A stretch of 35,837 nucleotides of DNA from NCBI GenBank assembly GCA_020725025.1, contig DYFV01000055.1, forward strand, positions 1 through 35,837, given 5' to 3'. The position numbers and the translations under genes are program-made. Below the pieces are notes generated by a model, which was not told the origin of the DNA, did not search any database, and worked only from the letters and a program-made list of their open reading frames with translations. Positions 1 through 7,857 of this stretch are shown piece by piece; the stretch's first letter is position 1; the number at the start of each line of letters is the position of its first letter. Origin of the DNA: Azoarcus sp. Its GTDB lineage: Bacteria; Pseudomonadota; Gammaproteobacteria; Burkholderiales; Rhodocyclaceae.

Positions 1-28
1 AACTGGTTTCCCTAGACAGGATGACAAC

Positions 29-337
29 ATGAAAAGTACTGAAAACATTGATGTTCGCGAGATTCGCCGCAAACTCGGCATGAACCAGTCGCAGTTCTGG
101 TCGAAGATCGGGGTTACCCAAAGCGGGGGGTCGCGTTACGAGAGCGGACGTAATATTCCGCGCCCGGTGCAGGCGCTCCTGCGTCTGGTCCACATCGAGC
201 AGATCGACATCAACAAGGTCAAGAAGGAAGACGTCGAGGTCGCCGAGTTCCTGAAGCAGTCGAACCCGGAGCTCTTCAAGACGCTCAAGAAGGAAGCCCG
301 CGCCAAGCGCAAGGAGCAGCGCTCCACCGGTCGCTGA
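29..337 (+). CDS. Small XRE-like helix-turn-helix regulator
   Basis: This 102-residue protein has an N-terminal helix-turn-helix of the Xre/Cro type at about residues 8-50: the segment RRKLGMNQSQFWSKIGVTQS followed by SRYESG fits the two helices that read DNA. The C-terminal third is lysine- and arginine-rich and charged, and has no recognisable ligand domain. The ATG at 29 has an AGG (18-20) eight bases upstream; an earlier ATG at 21 stops after two codons. A strong intrinsic terminator follows at 358-392, so the gene ends its transcription unit. DNA binding is well supported by sequence; the target genes are unknown. Toxin-antitoxin antidotes can look similar, but no partner gene is visible here, although the window begins just upstream. 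Confidence 0.85.
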   Translation: MKSTENIDVREIRRKLGMNQSQFWSKIGVTQSGGSRYESGRNIPRPVQALLRLVHIEQIDINKVKKEDVEVAEFLKQSNPELFKTLKKEARAKRKEQRSTGR

Positions 338-355
338 GCGTGAGCCGGCATATCC

Positions 356-1204
356 TCAAGGGCTGACGCGCACCGTCAGCCCTTCTTTTCTTATGCGAGC
401 CGCGATCGCCTCGAGTTCCTCGGCGGCAAGCGGCGAGAGATGGACCGCCTCCGGCTGCATGGAGGGACGGGCGATGCCGTAGAGCAACACGCCCTCCAGA
501 CGTTCGGGCCCGACCCGGCGCAGCACGTCCAGATAGGCTTCGAGCTCCGCATCCGTGGGCGCCGCGCCATCCCAACGAAACATGCAGGTCTGTACCCAGG
601 TCGGGCAGAGCTCGCACGAGCGCTCGAGCCGCCTGGCCACGGCCGCCGGATCGAGCGCCACGCCGTTGATCCGCGCCATCCCCGCACGGGTACCCGCATC
701 CAGCTTGAACCACACTTCCCCGCCGGCCTCGGCGAGCCTCCGCAAGCCCTCCTGGACCCGACGCTGTCCGACGAGACTCCCGTTCGTGATGAGCCGGATG
801 GGCACTTCGCGCCCGAGCCCGAAGGCATCGCGCAGACGCGCCGTGAGGGCGATCGCCTCGGTGAAGGCCGCCGCACTGGTCGGCTCGCCGTTTCCGGAGA
901 AGGCGATGTCGCGCACGGTCCGCATGCCCTCCGGCACATGCCGCTCCATCCAGTCGCCGTGCGCCAGATCCGCGAGGAAGCCGGACAACTCGGCCTCGAG
1001 CCGCGCGAGGTCGATCTCGGGTGCCGCGCCGCGGACCAGACCGGGCACCTGGCAATAGGCGCAGTGCCAGTTGCAGGCGTTGTTCGGATTGAGGTTGATC
1101 CCGACCGAGACTCCGCCGGCACGCCGTGACAAGACCGGGTACACGTAGGTAAGCCCTGCGAGGTCGCGATCGTGGTTGCGAATGGAGAGAATCGGCTGGC
1201 TCAT
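356..1204 (-). CDS. Radical SAM protein, COG0731-like
   Basis: A 282-residue radical SAM enzyme. Residues 44, 48 and 51 form the CX3CX2C motif that binds the 4Fe-4S cluster, and GNGEPT at 104-109 is the SAM-contacting glycine-rich motif with its conserved glutamate. A later segment (IRLITNGSLV) is typical of the COG0731 group, related to wyosine-type Fe-S oxidoreductases. The frame is open further upstream, but the ATG at 1204 begins right before the conserved start of the domain, and upstream extension would run into the queD promoter. It is divergent from queD, 84 bases apart. The substrate is unknown. It is longer than QueE and lacks QueE-like context beyond the queD neighbour, so I do not call it QueE. 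Confidence 0.85.
   Translation of the reverse strand: MSQPILSIRNHDRDLAGLTYVYPVLSRRAGGVSVGINLNPNNACNWHCAYCQVPGLVRGAAPEIDLARLEAELSGFLADLAHGDWMERHVPEGMRTVRDIAFSGNGEPTSAAAFTEAIALTARLRDAFGLGREVPIRLITNGSLVGQRRVQEGLRRLAEAGGEVWFKLDAGTRAGMARINGVALDPAAVARRLERSCELCPTWVQTCMFRWDGAAPTDAELEAYLDVLRRVGPERLEGVLLYGIARPSMQPEAVHLSPLAAEELEAIAARIRKEGLTVRVSP
358..392 (+). terminator. Intrinsic terminator of the HTH gene
   Basis: An 11-base perfect stem (358-368 with 374-384, arm AAGGGCTGACG) encloses a five-base loop and is followed by a T-rich tract (384-392). The tail is on the plus strand only, so it terminates the HTH gene. The hairpin lies inside the 3' end of the convergent radical SAM gene, whose stop codon occupies 356-358. 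Confidence 0.85.
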
Positions 1205-1251
1205 GGCTCCGGGAACGGCGCTTGCGGCGAAAAAGGGACAGGTCGGACGAA

Positions 1252-1260
1252 TGGTATACT
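1252..1260 (+). promoter_or_regulatory. Extended -10 promoter of queD
   Basis: TGGTATACT is an extended -10 element (TGn before TATACT, 1255-1260) 28 bases upstream of the queD ATG, which predicts a leader of about 20 bases. No good -35 hexamer stands at 17 bases, as is usual for extended -10 promoters. Confidence 0.5.
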
Positions 1261-1288
1261 CTGCGGCCTCGATCACCCGAGTTCAATC

Positions 1289-1732
1289 ATGCGCATCACC
1301 CGCCGCCTGGAGTTCGACGCCGGGCACCGCATCCCCGACCATGCCAGCCAGTGCCGCCACCTGCACGGCCACCGCTACGCCATCGAGATCACGCTCTCGG
1401 GCGAAGTCATCGAGACGCCCGGGCAGGCGATCACCGGCATGGTGATGGACTTCGGCGAAGTGAAGGCGATCGCCCGCGAGCACGTGGTCGACCGCTGGGA
1501 TCACGCCTTCCTGGTCTATCGCGGCGATACCGCGGTCGCGGAGTTCCTCGCGGGCCTGCCGGGCCACAAGACCGTGGTGCTGGACGTGGTGCCTACCGCC
1601 GAAAACCTCGCCCGGGAAGCGTTCCGCATCCTCGACGCGCGCTATCGCGACACCTACGGCAACCAGTTGCAGCTGGAGCGGGTGCGCCTGTACGAGACGC
1701 CGAACTGCTGGGCGGACGCGGAGCGGGAATAG
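1289..1732 (+). CDS. queD: 6-carboxytetrahydropterin synthase QueD (6-PTPS family)
   Basis: This 147-residue protein belongs to the 6-pyruvoyl-tetrahydropterin synthase / QueD family, which converts dihydroneopterin triphosphate to 6-carboxytetrahydropterin in preQ0 and queuosine synthesis. The zinc site is visible: His13 (AGHRIP), His26 and His28 in CRHLHGH, with Cys22 as the catalytic cysteine in the CxxxHGH arrangement typical of QueD. A later Asp-His pair (RWDHAFL) fits the catalytic dyad. The ATG at 1289 is chosen because it begins the conserved MxxTRRxEFDAGHR start and lies just after an extended -10; the frame is open further upstream without reason to use it. No queC, queE or queF is in the window. 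Confidence 0.9.
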   Translation: MRITRRLEFDAGHRIPDHASQCRHLHGHRYAIEITLSGEVIETPGQAITGMVMDFGEVKAIAREHVVDRWDHAFLVYRGDTAVAEFLAGLPGHKTVVLDVVPTAENLAREAFRILDARYRDTYGNQLQLERVRLYETPNCWADAERE

Positions 1733-1762
1733 GCGCCAGCGCCGTCCTCCCGCCCTCCCGAA

Positions 1763-2992
1763 TCACGCCGCATATCGCCGCAGGCGCAGCGAGAACTCCT
1801 CCAGTTGGCGGATTCCGCTCCTCTCGGCGCGCGCGATCCAGTCGTGGAGCTGGCCGAGCAGCTGTTCGCGCGACGCGGTCGAGCGCGCCCAGATCGCCGT
1901 TAGCTCCTGCCGCATGGCGAGCATGGTGGCGAGCGCGGCGCTCTCCTTGATCACCCCTTCGAGCTTCTGCCGCTCTTCGGCCGGCAGGTTCCGATCTTCG
2001 CCGGAAAGCACCCAGCGGCGCAGGGCACGGGGATCGAACTTGCCGGCGTGGGTCGCGGCCAGGCGGTCGATCTCCTGTCCGCAGATGCGACGCAGCGACC
2101 TCATGTAGCGGCGCATCACGTCGTAGCGGTGGGTGATGATCGCCTGCAGGGTGTCGAAGTCGACCACGCTCTTGGCCGCGCCGAACTTCGGCCGCGGGAT
2201 CACCTTGCGCACCTTGGCGAGGCCAAGCAAGGCCAGGGTGCGGATGTAGAGCCAGCCGATATCGAACTCGTACCAGCGCGCCGACAGCTTGGCCGAGGAG
2301 GCGAAGCTGTGGTGGTTGTTGTGCAGCTCCTCGCCGCCGATGAGGATGCCCCACGGCACCAGATTGGTGGAGGCGTCGGCGCAGTCGAAGTTGCGGTAGC
2401 CCCAGAAGTGGCCGAGGCCGTTCACCACCCCGGCCGCCCACACCGGAATCCACAGCATCTGCACCGCCCAGATGGTGAGGCCGATGGGGCCGAACAGCAC
2501 CACATCGGTGATCAGCATGAGCGAGACACCCACAATGGAATGGCGATAGACGTGACGCTCGAGCCAGTCGTCGGGGGTACCGTGCCCGTAGCGGGCGAGG
2601 GTTTCCTTGTTCTTCGCCTCGGCCCGATAGAGCTCCGCGCCCTGCAGCAGCACTTTCAGGATGCCGCGGGTCTGCGGACTGTGCGGATCCTCCTCGGTCT
2701 CGCACTTGGCGTGGTGCTTGCGGTGGATGGCGGTCCACTCCCTGGTCACCATGCCCGTCGTGAGCCAGAGCCAGAAGCGGAAGAAGTGGCTCGCGATCGG
2801 GTGCAGATCGAGCGCCCGGTGAGCCTGATGACGGTGGAGAAATATCGTCACGGACGCGATCGTGACGTGGGTGAGTGCCAGGGCCACCACGACGTAGCCC
2901 CACCAGGGAAGATCGATCAACCCCAATTGTATTTGTGACAAGTTAGAACCCTCTACAAGATACTGCTCGCGGGCGGACCCGTGATCCGGCAT
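1763..2992 (-). CDS. Membrane acyl-CoA/fatty acid desaturase
   Basis: A 409-residue membrane desaturase. It carries the three histidine boxes of the delta-9-type family: HRHQAH, HRKHH and HNNHH, which hold the di-iron centre that inserts a double bond in acyl chains using O2. Hydrophobic stretches flank the first box and lie between the second and third. The C-terminal 150 residues after the last box are soluble, charged and helical, longer than in minimal desaturases. The ATG at 2992 has a perfect AGGAGG five bases upstream. A TTG 17 codons inside also has a GAGGG before it, so a shorter form is possible. It is the last gene of the minus-strand run and starts 27 bases after mscS. Confidence 0.9.
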   Translation of the reverse strand: MPDHGSAREQYLVEGSNLSQIQLGLIDLPWWGYVVVALALTHVTIASVTIFLHRHQAHRALDLHPIASHFFRFWLWLTTGMVTREWTAIHRKHHAKCETEEDPHSPQTRGILKVLLQGAELYRAEAKNKETLARYGHGTPDDWLERHVYRHSIVGVSLMLITDVVLFGPIGLTIWAVQMLWIPVWAAGVVNGLGHFWGYRNFDCADASTNLVPWGILIGGEELHNNHHSFASSAKLSARWYEFDIGWLYIRTLALLGLAKVRKVIPRPKFGAAKSVVDFDTLQAIITHRYDVMRRYMRSLRRICGQEIDRLAATHAGKFDPRALRRWVLSGEDRNLPAEERQKLEGVIKESAALATMLAMRQELTAIWARSTASREQLLGQLHDWIARAERSGIRQLEEFSLRLRRYAA

Positions 2993-2997
2993 ACCGC

Positions 2998-3003
2998 CCT
3001 CCT
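2998..3003 (-). promoter_or_regulatory. Shine-Dalgarno site fixing the desaturase start
   Basis: AGGAGG on the minus strand with a five-base spacer to the ATG at 2992. It is the strongest ribosome binding site seen in this run and favours the long form over the internal TTG. Confidence 0.75.
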
Positions 3004-3019
3004 CGGCGCCGCCCGTCCG

Positions 3020-4369
3020 TCAGGGCGAAACCAGCGCTTCCTGCGCGACGCCGGCCTGCACCGGCGACCCCATCGCGGGCACCACCGCCTCCGGCAGCGG
3101 CGGCAGCAGCCGGACCTCCCGCTGCGGGAAGGGAATCTCGATTCCCTCGGCACGGAAGCGCTGCCACACGGCAAGGTTGATGTCCGAGCTCACGCCCAGC
3201 GTGCCTTCACGCGAATCCGGCACCCAGAAGATCAGCCGCAGGTTGATGCCGCTATCGGCGAACGCTACCACGAAGGCCTTAGGGGGTGGATCGGCCACGA
3301 CCTGTTCATGGGTGGACGCGATCTCGACCAGAATCGTCAGCACACGCTCAAGCTCAGAGCCGTAGCTCACCTGGAAGTTCAGCGGCACCGCCATACTCGT
3401 GTCGCTGTAGGTCTCGTTCTGCACCACCGAACCCACCAGGGTCTCGTTGGGCACCAGGGATTCCATGCCGTTTGGCGCGCGAATCACCGTGTAGCGCGTG
3501 GTGATCTGCTTCACCACGCCGCGATCGGCCCCGACCGTGATCATGTTGCCGATACGGATCGAGCGGTCGAGCAGAATGATGAAGCCGGACACGTAGTTGG
3601 CCGCGATCTTCTGCAGGCCGAAGCCCAGGCCCACGCCCAGTGCGCCGCCGAACACCGACAGCGTGGTGAGGTCGATCCCGACGATGGGCAGCGCGATCAG
3701 CACCGCCACGAGGATCAGGCCCGCCTTGGCCACCCGCAGCATCACGAGCCTTACGCTCTCGTCCAGGCCGGTGGTGGCGACGAGCTTGCGCTCGATGGCC
3801 CGCGCGATCCACAGGGCGAGGAGCAGCGCGAGCAGCACCATGGCTGTCCCCTGCAGCACCGTCCACAGCGACAGCCGCTGGCTGCCGAAGTTGAAGGAGA
3901 CCGCCCTGAGCCCGTCCACCGCCTCGGGCAGCCAGCCGAGGATGTGCAACGCCACCACGCCCCACACCAGGGTGGCGAAGACCCGCTCCAGGCTCGCGAG
4001 CCAGCTCGAAGCGCCGATCGCCTGACGCACCAGGAACACGACCAGGCGGATGAGGGCGAGCGAGACCAGGAGCGGCACCGCCAGGTTGAGCAGGTTGACA
4101 CTGTGATACTTGGCCAGCACCGCGCGCGCTGCCACCAGCAGGATCAGTGACGCCAGCGGAAACAGCACACGCTTGAGCCCGCGCCGTCCCAGCCGGACCA
4201 TCCCCACCTCGGTGTCGGTCCCCACGGCGAAGTGTGCCTGCATGTGGCGTTCGAGCCACCAGGCGAGGCCCATGCACAAGGCGAGCGTCCCGAGCTGCCA
4301 CAGGACGTCGGGGCTCCGCAAATCGCGCCAGGTTTCGGCGAGCAGAATGGGCAGCTGCGACTCGTTCAT
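3020..4369 (-). CDS. MscS-family mechanosensitive channel
   Basis: A 449-residue small-conductance mechanosensitive channel relative. Several hydrophobic helices fill the first 230 residues, followed by the pore-lining helix and its glycine/alanine-rich face (GGALGVGLGFGLQKIAANY), then the beta domain (DRSIRIGNMI) and a cytoplasmic vestibule. This is the longer multi-helix MscS type rather than the minimal three-helix E. coli MscS. It should release solutes on hypo-osmotic shock. The ATG at 4369 lies two bases after the stop of the upstream PLD-like gene, so translation is probably coupled; a longer open frame would overlap that gene extensively and is rejected. Confidence 0.9.
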   Translation of the reverse strand: MNESQLPILLAETWRDLRSPDVLWQLGTLALCMGLAWWLERHMQAHFAVGTDTEVGMVRLGRRGLKRVLFPLASLILLVAARAVLAKYHSVNLLNLAVPLLVSLALIRLVVFLVRQAIGASSWLASLERVFATLVWGVVALHILGWLPEAVDGLRAVSFNFGSQRLSLWTVLQGTAMVLLALLLALWIARAIERKLVATTGLDESVRLVMLRVAKAGLILVAVLIALPIVGIDLTTLSVFGGALGVGLGFGLQKIAANYVSGFIILLDRSIRIGNMITVGADRGVVKQITTRYTVIRAPNGMESLVPNETLVGSVVQNETYSDTSMAVPLNFQVSYGSELERVLTILVEIASTHEQVVADPPPKAFVVAFADSGINLRLIFWVPDSREGTLGVSSDINLAVWQRFRAEGIEIPFPQREVRLLPPLPEAVVPAMGSPVQAGVAQEALVSP

Positions 4370-4371
4370 GT

Positions 4372-4947
4372 TCAAGGCTTCCAGGGCAGCGCGGTGATCG
4401 GCGTAGCCTCGGCGCGATGCCGCTCCCAGTTCTCCAGGTAGGCCTGCGCCAGCGCGCAATTGTCGCGCAGCACGAGGAGGTTTTCCGCGTTCCGGTTCTT
4501 CGCCGACCAGGTGAAGTTGTAGGAGCCGGTGACCACCGCGCAGCCCGGTCCGTCCGGATCGGCGATCAGCACCTTGTTGTGGGCGGCCGCATAGGCGGTC
4601 TCGAAGGCGAGCGGCACGCCGGCCGCGAGCAGGCTCGCCAATGCCCTGTTGGCCTTGCGCGAATTCATCTCGGCGTCGGCGAGCACGGCCACGCGCACCC
4701 CGCGCCGATGGGCTTCGACCAGCGCGTTTGCGATGCGCCGGCTGGTAAAAGCGTAGGCCTGCACGTGGACGCTCTCGCGGGCAGCGGCGATCACGCGCAG
4801 CACCGCCCCTTCCGGGTCGCTCCAGGGCGAGAAAGCCAGCTCCACCGTCCCCTGCGCGGGAAGCTCGGCATTCGCCGCCGCGGGCCCAGCTGCCAGCATC
4901 GCCAGGATGCCGAGCAGGCAGGCTGCGCGGCGTACGGGGTCAGGCAT
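4372..4947 (-). CDS. Secreted single-HKD phospholipase D-like nuclease
   Basis: A 191-residue exported protein of the PLD superfamily. Residues 8-27 are a signal peptide with a likely cut after ANA. One HKD motif is present (His123, Lys125, Asp130 in HNKVLIAD), followed by GSYNFTWSAKNRNAEN, which is characteristic of bacterial Nuc-type PLD endonucleases that dimerise to make a two-HKD active site. It probably hydrolyses phosphodiesters (nucleic acid or phospholipid) in the periplasm or outside. The ATG at 4947 overlaps the rsmB stop by eight bases (ATGCCTGA) and gives a proper signal peptide, whereas the longer open frame does not. The next gene, mscS, starts two bases after its stop. Confidence 0.87.
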   Translation of the reverse strand: MPDPVRRAACLLGILAMLAAGPAAANAELPAQGTVELAFSPWSDPEGAVLRVIAAARESVHVQAYAFTSRRIANALVEAHRRGVRVAVLADAEMNSRKANRALASLLAAGVPLAFETAYAAAHNKVLIADPDGPGCAVVTGSYNFTWSAKNRNAENLLVLRDNCALAQAYLENWERHRAEATPITALPWKP

Positions 4948-6250
4948 CGGTGGCAGCCCGCTCCAGCACCGCGGCGAAGAAGCCGTCGGTGTCGTGCAGG
5001 CGCGGCGAAAGCCGCAGGCGCTCGCCGGTATCCAGGGCGATGCTCTGCCGCCCGAGGAGCTCGCCGGCATGGACGGGGCGGAACTCGGGATGGGCAGCGA
5101 GGAAGGCATCGACGACGCCGTCGTTTTCCTCGGCGAGCAGGCTGCATGTCGCGTAAACCAGCCGTCCGCCCGGTTTAACGAGGCGCGCGGCCGACTCCAG
5201 GATCGCCCCCTGCTTCGCGACCATCTCGGCCACCGACTCGGGGGTCTGCCGCCACTTGAGGTCGGGGTTGCGGCGCAACGTACCCAGCCCGCTGCACGGG
5301 GCGTCCACCAGCACCCGGTCGGCCTTGCCCGCGAGCCGCTTGACCTTGGCGTCGCGCTCGTGGGCGATGAGCACCGGATGCACGTTGGAAAGCCCTGCCC
5401 GCGCCATGCGCGGCTTGAGCTTGGCGAGCCGCCGCTCCGATACGTCGAAGGCGTAGAGGCGTCCGGTCGAGCGCATCAGCGCACCGAGCTGCAGGGTCTT
5501 GCCGCCGGCGCCGGCGCAGAAATCGACCACCAGCTCGCCGCGGCGGGGCTGTACCAGGAAGCCCAGGAGCTGGCTGCCCTCGTCCTGCACCTCGAAGGCG
5601 CCGGCGAGAAAGAGCGGATGCTTCTGCAGCGCGGGCTTGCCCGCCAGACGCAGCCCCTGCGGCGAATACGGCGTCGGGCTCGCCTCGATGCCGGACTCGG
5701 CGAGTTGGGCGCGCACCGCCTCGCGATCGGTCTTCGCCACATTCACCCGCAGGTCGAGGGGTGCCGGCCGGTTCATGCTGTGGGCGAGCGCAATCAGCGC
5801 CGCCTCGTCGTGGGTGGCGAGGAGGCGCTCGGCAAGCCAGTCGGGCAGATCGGCGCGTTCGGCGAGCGAGCCCTCCTCCAGCTCCCGGGCCTTGAGCGAG
5901 GCCAGCCACTCGCGCTCGGTGGGCGAGGCGATCTCCTCGAAGCGGCGCATCGGCCAGCCCTCGCCGCGGGCGAGCCAGGCGAGCAGCAAGGCGCGCGGGC
6001 GCGCGTCCTCACCGACCAGCCGGCGCAGCCAGCGCAGCCGCCGCACGATCCCGTACACCGTCTCCGCGATGAAGCCGCGGTCGCGGTGCCCGATCTCGCG
6101 GTGCTCCCGGAAGTACTCCGAGAGCACCGCATCGGCCGGGTGCTCGAAGGTGAGCACGGCACCCAGCACCTGAGCGGCGTGCGCCAGCAGGGCGCGCGAG
6201 GCGCCTTCCTCGGCGGCGGGCGCGCCGCGCTTGTCCTTGTCTTTCTTCAT
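4940..6250 (-). CDS. rsmB: 16S rRNA m5C967 methyltransferase RsmB
   Basis: A 436-residue RsmB/NOP2-family methyltransferase, which makes 5-methylcytosine at C967 of 16S rRNA. The N-terminal part is the NusB-like RNA-binding domain (VLSEYFREHREIGHRDRGFI region). The Rossmann methyltransferase domain follows, with the SAM-binding segment VVDFCAGAGGKTLQLG and both family cysteines: DAPCSGLGTLRRNPD and YATCSL. The N-terminus is lysine-rich. I chose ATG 6250, which has a GGAA upstream; ATG 6265, five codons longer, is also possible. A still longer frame would overlap the DUF3108 gene. It sits in the operon between the DUF3108 gene and the PLD-like gene. Confidence 0.92.
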   Translation of the reverse strand: MKKDKDKRGAPAAEEGASRALLAHAAQVLGAVLTFEHPADAVLSEYFREHREIGHRDRGFIAETVYGIVRRLRWLRRLVGEDARPRALLLAWLARGEGWPMRRFEEIASPTEREWLASLKARELEEGSLAERADLPDWLAERLLATHDEAALIALAHSMNRPAPLDLRVNVAKTDREAVRAQLAESGIEASPTPYSPQGLRLAGKPALQKHPLFLAGAFEVQDEGSQLLGFLVQPRRGELVVDFCAGAGGKTLQLGALMRSTGRLYAFDVSERRLAKLKPRMARAGLSNVHPVLIAHERDAKVKRLAGKADRVLVDAPCSGLGTLRRNPDLKWRQTPESVAEMVAKQGAILESAARLVKPGGRLVYATCSLLAEENDGVVDAFLAAHPEFRPVHAGELLGRQSIALDTGERLRLSPRLHDTDGFFAAVLERAATDA

Positions 6251-6278
6251 CGCTGTTCCAGTCATGATTCGGCGCGGC

Positions 6279-7034
6279 TCAACGGGAGCCCGCCGCACTC
6301 CCCTTCGGGACGGCGCCGAGCTCGACCGATTGCGCCTGCTGGTCGAGCACCTCGCCCTTGTCGTCGGTCATCAGCACCCTCACCGGCAGGTAGTGGCGCC
6401 CGGGGTCGAGCCATATGTCGAGGGCGAGGCTGCCGTCGTCGGCGCGTGCCTTCAGGCGCACTGCATCGATCGTGCCGACGGGCAGGCGCACCTGCTCGCG
6501 CCCGACCACTTCCACCGTCGAGGGCTCGGCCACCTTGCTCGTCACGACCGTGAGCTTGTCGGCGCGCGGGCTGCCGGCCACCGCGCCGATCTGGTGCGAC
6601 AGGCTCAGCACGTCCTGGTCGCCGGGATGCAGCTCGGCGGTGCGCACCCGGCTCTTGCGGTGGATGCTCACCTGCAGGGCATTCCAGTCGAACTCCGCCA
6701 CCTCGAGCTTGCGCCCGCGCCGGTCGACCACGAAGCGCTCCGGCCGCAGGCCGCTCGCGAGCACCCGCCCCTCGCTCTTCTGCACGTAGTGGAAGCTGTA
6801 AAGCATGGCGGCGACGCCGGTGGTCTCGACCACCGTCTCCATGCGGTAGCGGCTCCCGTCGTGCGACCAGGCATGCCGCGCCTCGCCCAGTTGCGGCCCG
6901 TTCTCGCCATAGAGCACCTTGTACGCGATGCGCCCCTCGCGCGGCCACTGCGCGGCCTGGGCGCCTGCCTGCACCGCAACGAGCAGCGCGGCGGCGAAAA
7001 CCGCGAATCGCATCCGCTTGGGCGCTGCCGACAT
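6279..7034 (-). CDS. DUF3108 periplasmic protein
   Basis: A 251-residue exported protein with a signal peptide (positive start, hydrophobic residues 9-25, AQA cut). The mature part matches the DUF3108 pattern: a beta-rich fold with YKVLYGENG, GSRYRMET, the SGLRPERF strand and a late LWLDP-like motif (IWLDPGRHYLPVRV). This family is common beside purN in betaproteobacteria and its biochemical role is not established. Its ATG overlaps the purN stop by one base (TGATG), so it is very likely translated with purN. Confidence 0.87.
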   Translation of the reverse strand: MSAAPKRMRFAVFAAALLVAVQAGAQAAQWPREGRIAYKVLYGENGPQLGEARHAWSHDGSRYRMETVVETTGVAAMLYSFHYVQKSEGRVLASGLRPERFVVDRRGRKLEVAEFDWNALQVSIHRKSRVRTAELHPGDQDVLSLSHQIGAVAGSPRADKLTVVTSKVAEPSTVEVVGREQVRLPVGTIDAVRLKARADDGSLALDIWLDPGRHYLPVRVLMTDDKGEVLDQQAQSVELGAVPKGSAAGSR

Positions 7035-7693
7035 CAGCAGCCGCCACCCGGCGACGGGTCGAGCGCCGGCACGGTCCAGCCCGCCGCGCTCGCCGCCTCG
7101 TCGCGCACCCGCACCTGCTCGCCGGCGATCGTCAGCCGATCCTCCACGAACCAGCGCACGGCCTGAGGATAGATGCGATGCTCCTGGGCGAGCACCCGCG
7201 CCGCCAGCGCCGCCTCGTCGTCACCCGGCAGCACCGGCACCACCGCCTGGATCACCATCGGCCCGCTGTCGAGCGCGGGGGTCACGAAGTGCACCGTGGC
7301 CCCATGCACCCGCACGCCCGCCCGGAGCGCGCGGCGATGCGTGTGCAGGCCCGGAAACGCCGGCAGCAGCGACGGATGGATGTTCATCAGGCGCCCTTCG
7401 TAGCGGCGCACGAAGCCGTCGCCAAGCACCCGCATGAAGCCGGCGAGCACCACCAGATCGGGGCGATGGGCATCGATCGCCTCGGCCAGCGCCGCGTCGA
7501 ACGCCTCCCGGTCGGCGAAGGCCTTGTGATCCACCACCGACGTGGCGATGCCGTGCGCGGCGGCAAAGGCGAGGCCGGAGGCGTCGGGGCGGTTGCTGAT
7601 CACGGCAGCGATGCGCGCACCGGGAATGGCGGCCCGCACGATGGCCTCCATGTTGCTGCCACGGCCGGAGATGAGGATGACGATCGATTTCAT
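7034..7693 (-). CDS. purN: Phosphoribosylglycinamide formyltransferase PurN
   Basis: A 219-residue GAR transformylase, which transfers a formyl group from 10-formyl-THF to glycinamide ribonucleotide in purine synthesis. The phosphate-binding start (VILISGRGSN), the catalytic segment MNIHPSLLPAFPG with the family Asn and His, and the downstream TPALDSGPMV with the catalytic Asp are all present. The ATG at 7693 begins right before the conserved start; the frame is open a further 25 codons without support. It leads the six-gene minus-strand run and diverges from mutL, with 164 bases between their starts. No clear Shine-Dalgarno site precedes it. Confidence 0.94.
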   Translation of the reverse strand: MKSIVILISGRGSNMEAIVRAAIPGARIAAVISNRPDASGLAFAAAHGIATSVVDHKAFADREAFDAALAEAIDAHRPDLVVLAGFMRVLGDGFVRRYEGRLMNIHPSLLPAFPGLHTHRRALRAGVRVHGATVHFVTPALDSGPMVIQAVVPVLPGDDEAALAARVLAQEHRIYPQAVRWFVEDRLTIAGEQVRVRDEAASAAGWTVPALDPSPGGGC

Positions 7694-7768
7694 GCAGGAA
7701 AAAGGGGAACTGGGCGTGCGGCGCAGGATGCGACGTTCGCGGCGCCCGGAAACTCGCAGAGGGGGCAC

Positions 7769-7774
7769 ATGATA
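7769..7774 (-). promoter_or_regulatory. Possible -10 element of the purN operon
   Basis: TATCAT (five of six consensus bases) on the minus strand, about 75 bases upstream of the purN ATG. No matching -35 is seen at 16-18 bases, so this is weak. Confidence 0.25.
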
Positions 7775-7822
7775 CCGGAACCGCCCGGGTGCCTGCTTGC
7801 CGTCGCAAGGAAGCGTCTTTCG

Positions 7823-7828
7823 TATAAT
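7823..7828 (+). promoter_or_regulatory. -10 promoter element of mutL
   Basis: A perfect TATAAT hexamer, 29 bases before the mutL ATG, predicting a leader of about 25 bases. The best -35 (TTGCCG, 7797-7802) is 20 bases away, longer than ideal. Confidence 0.5.
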
Positions 7829-7857
7829 TGCGTGTTCTGCCCCACCGCCCGAATCTC

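Noticed and set aside
356..1204. Radical SAM protein as QueE
   Set aside because: It is longer than typical QueE and its sequence around the motifs fits the COG0731 group better; queD adjacency alone is not enough.
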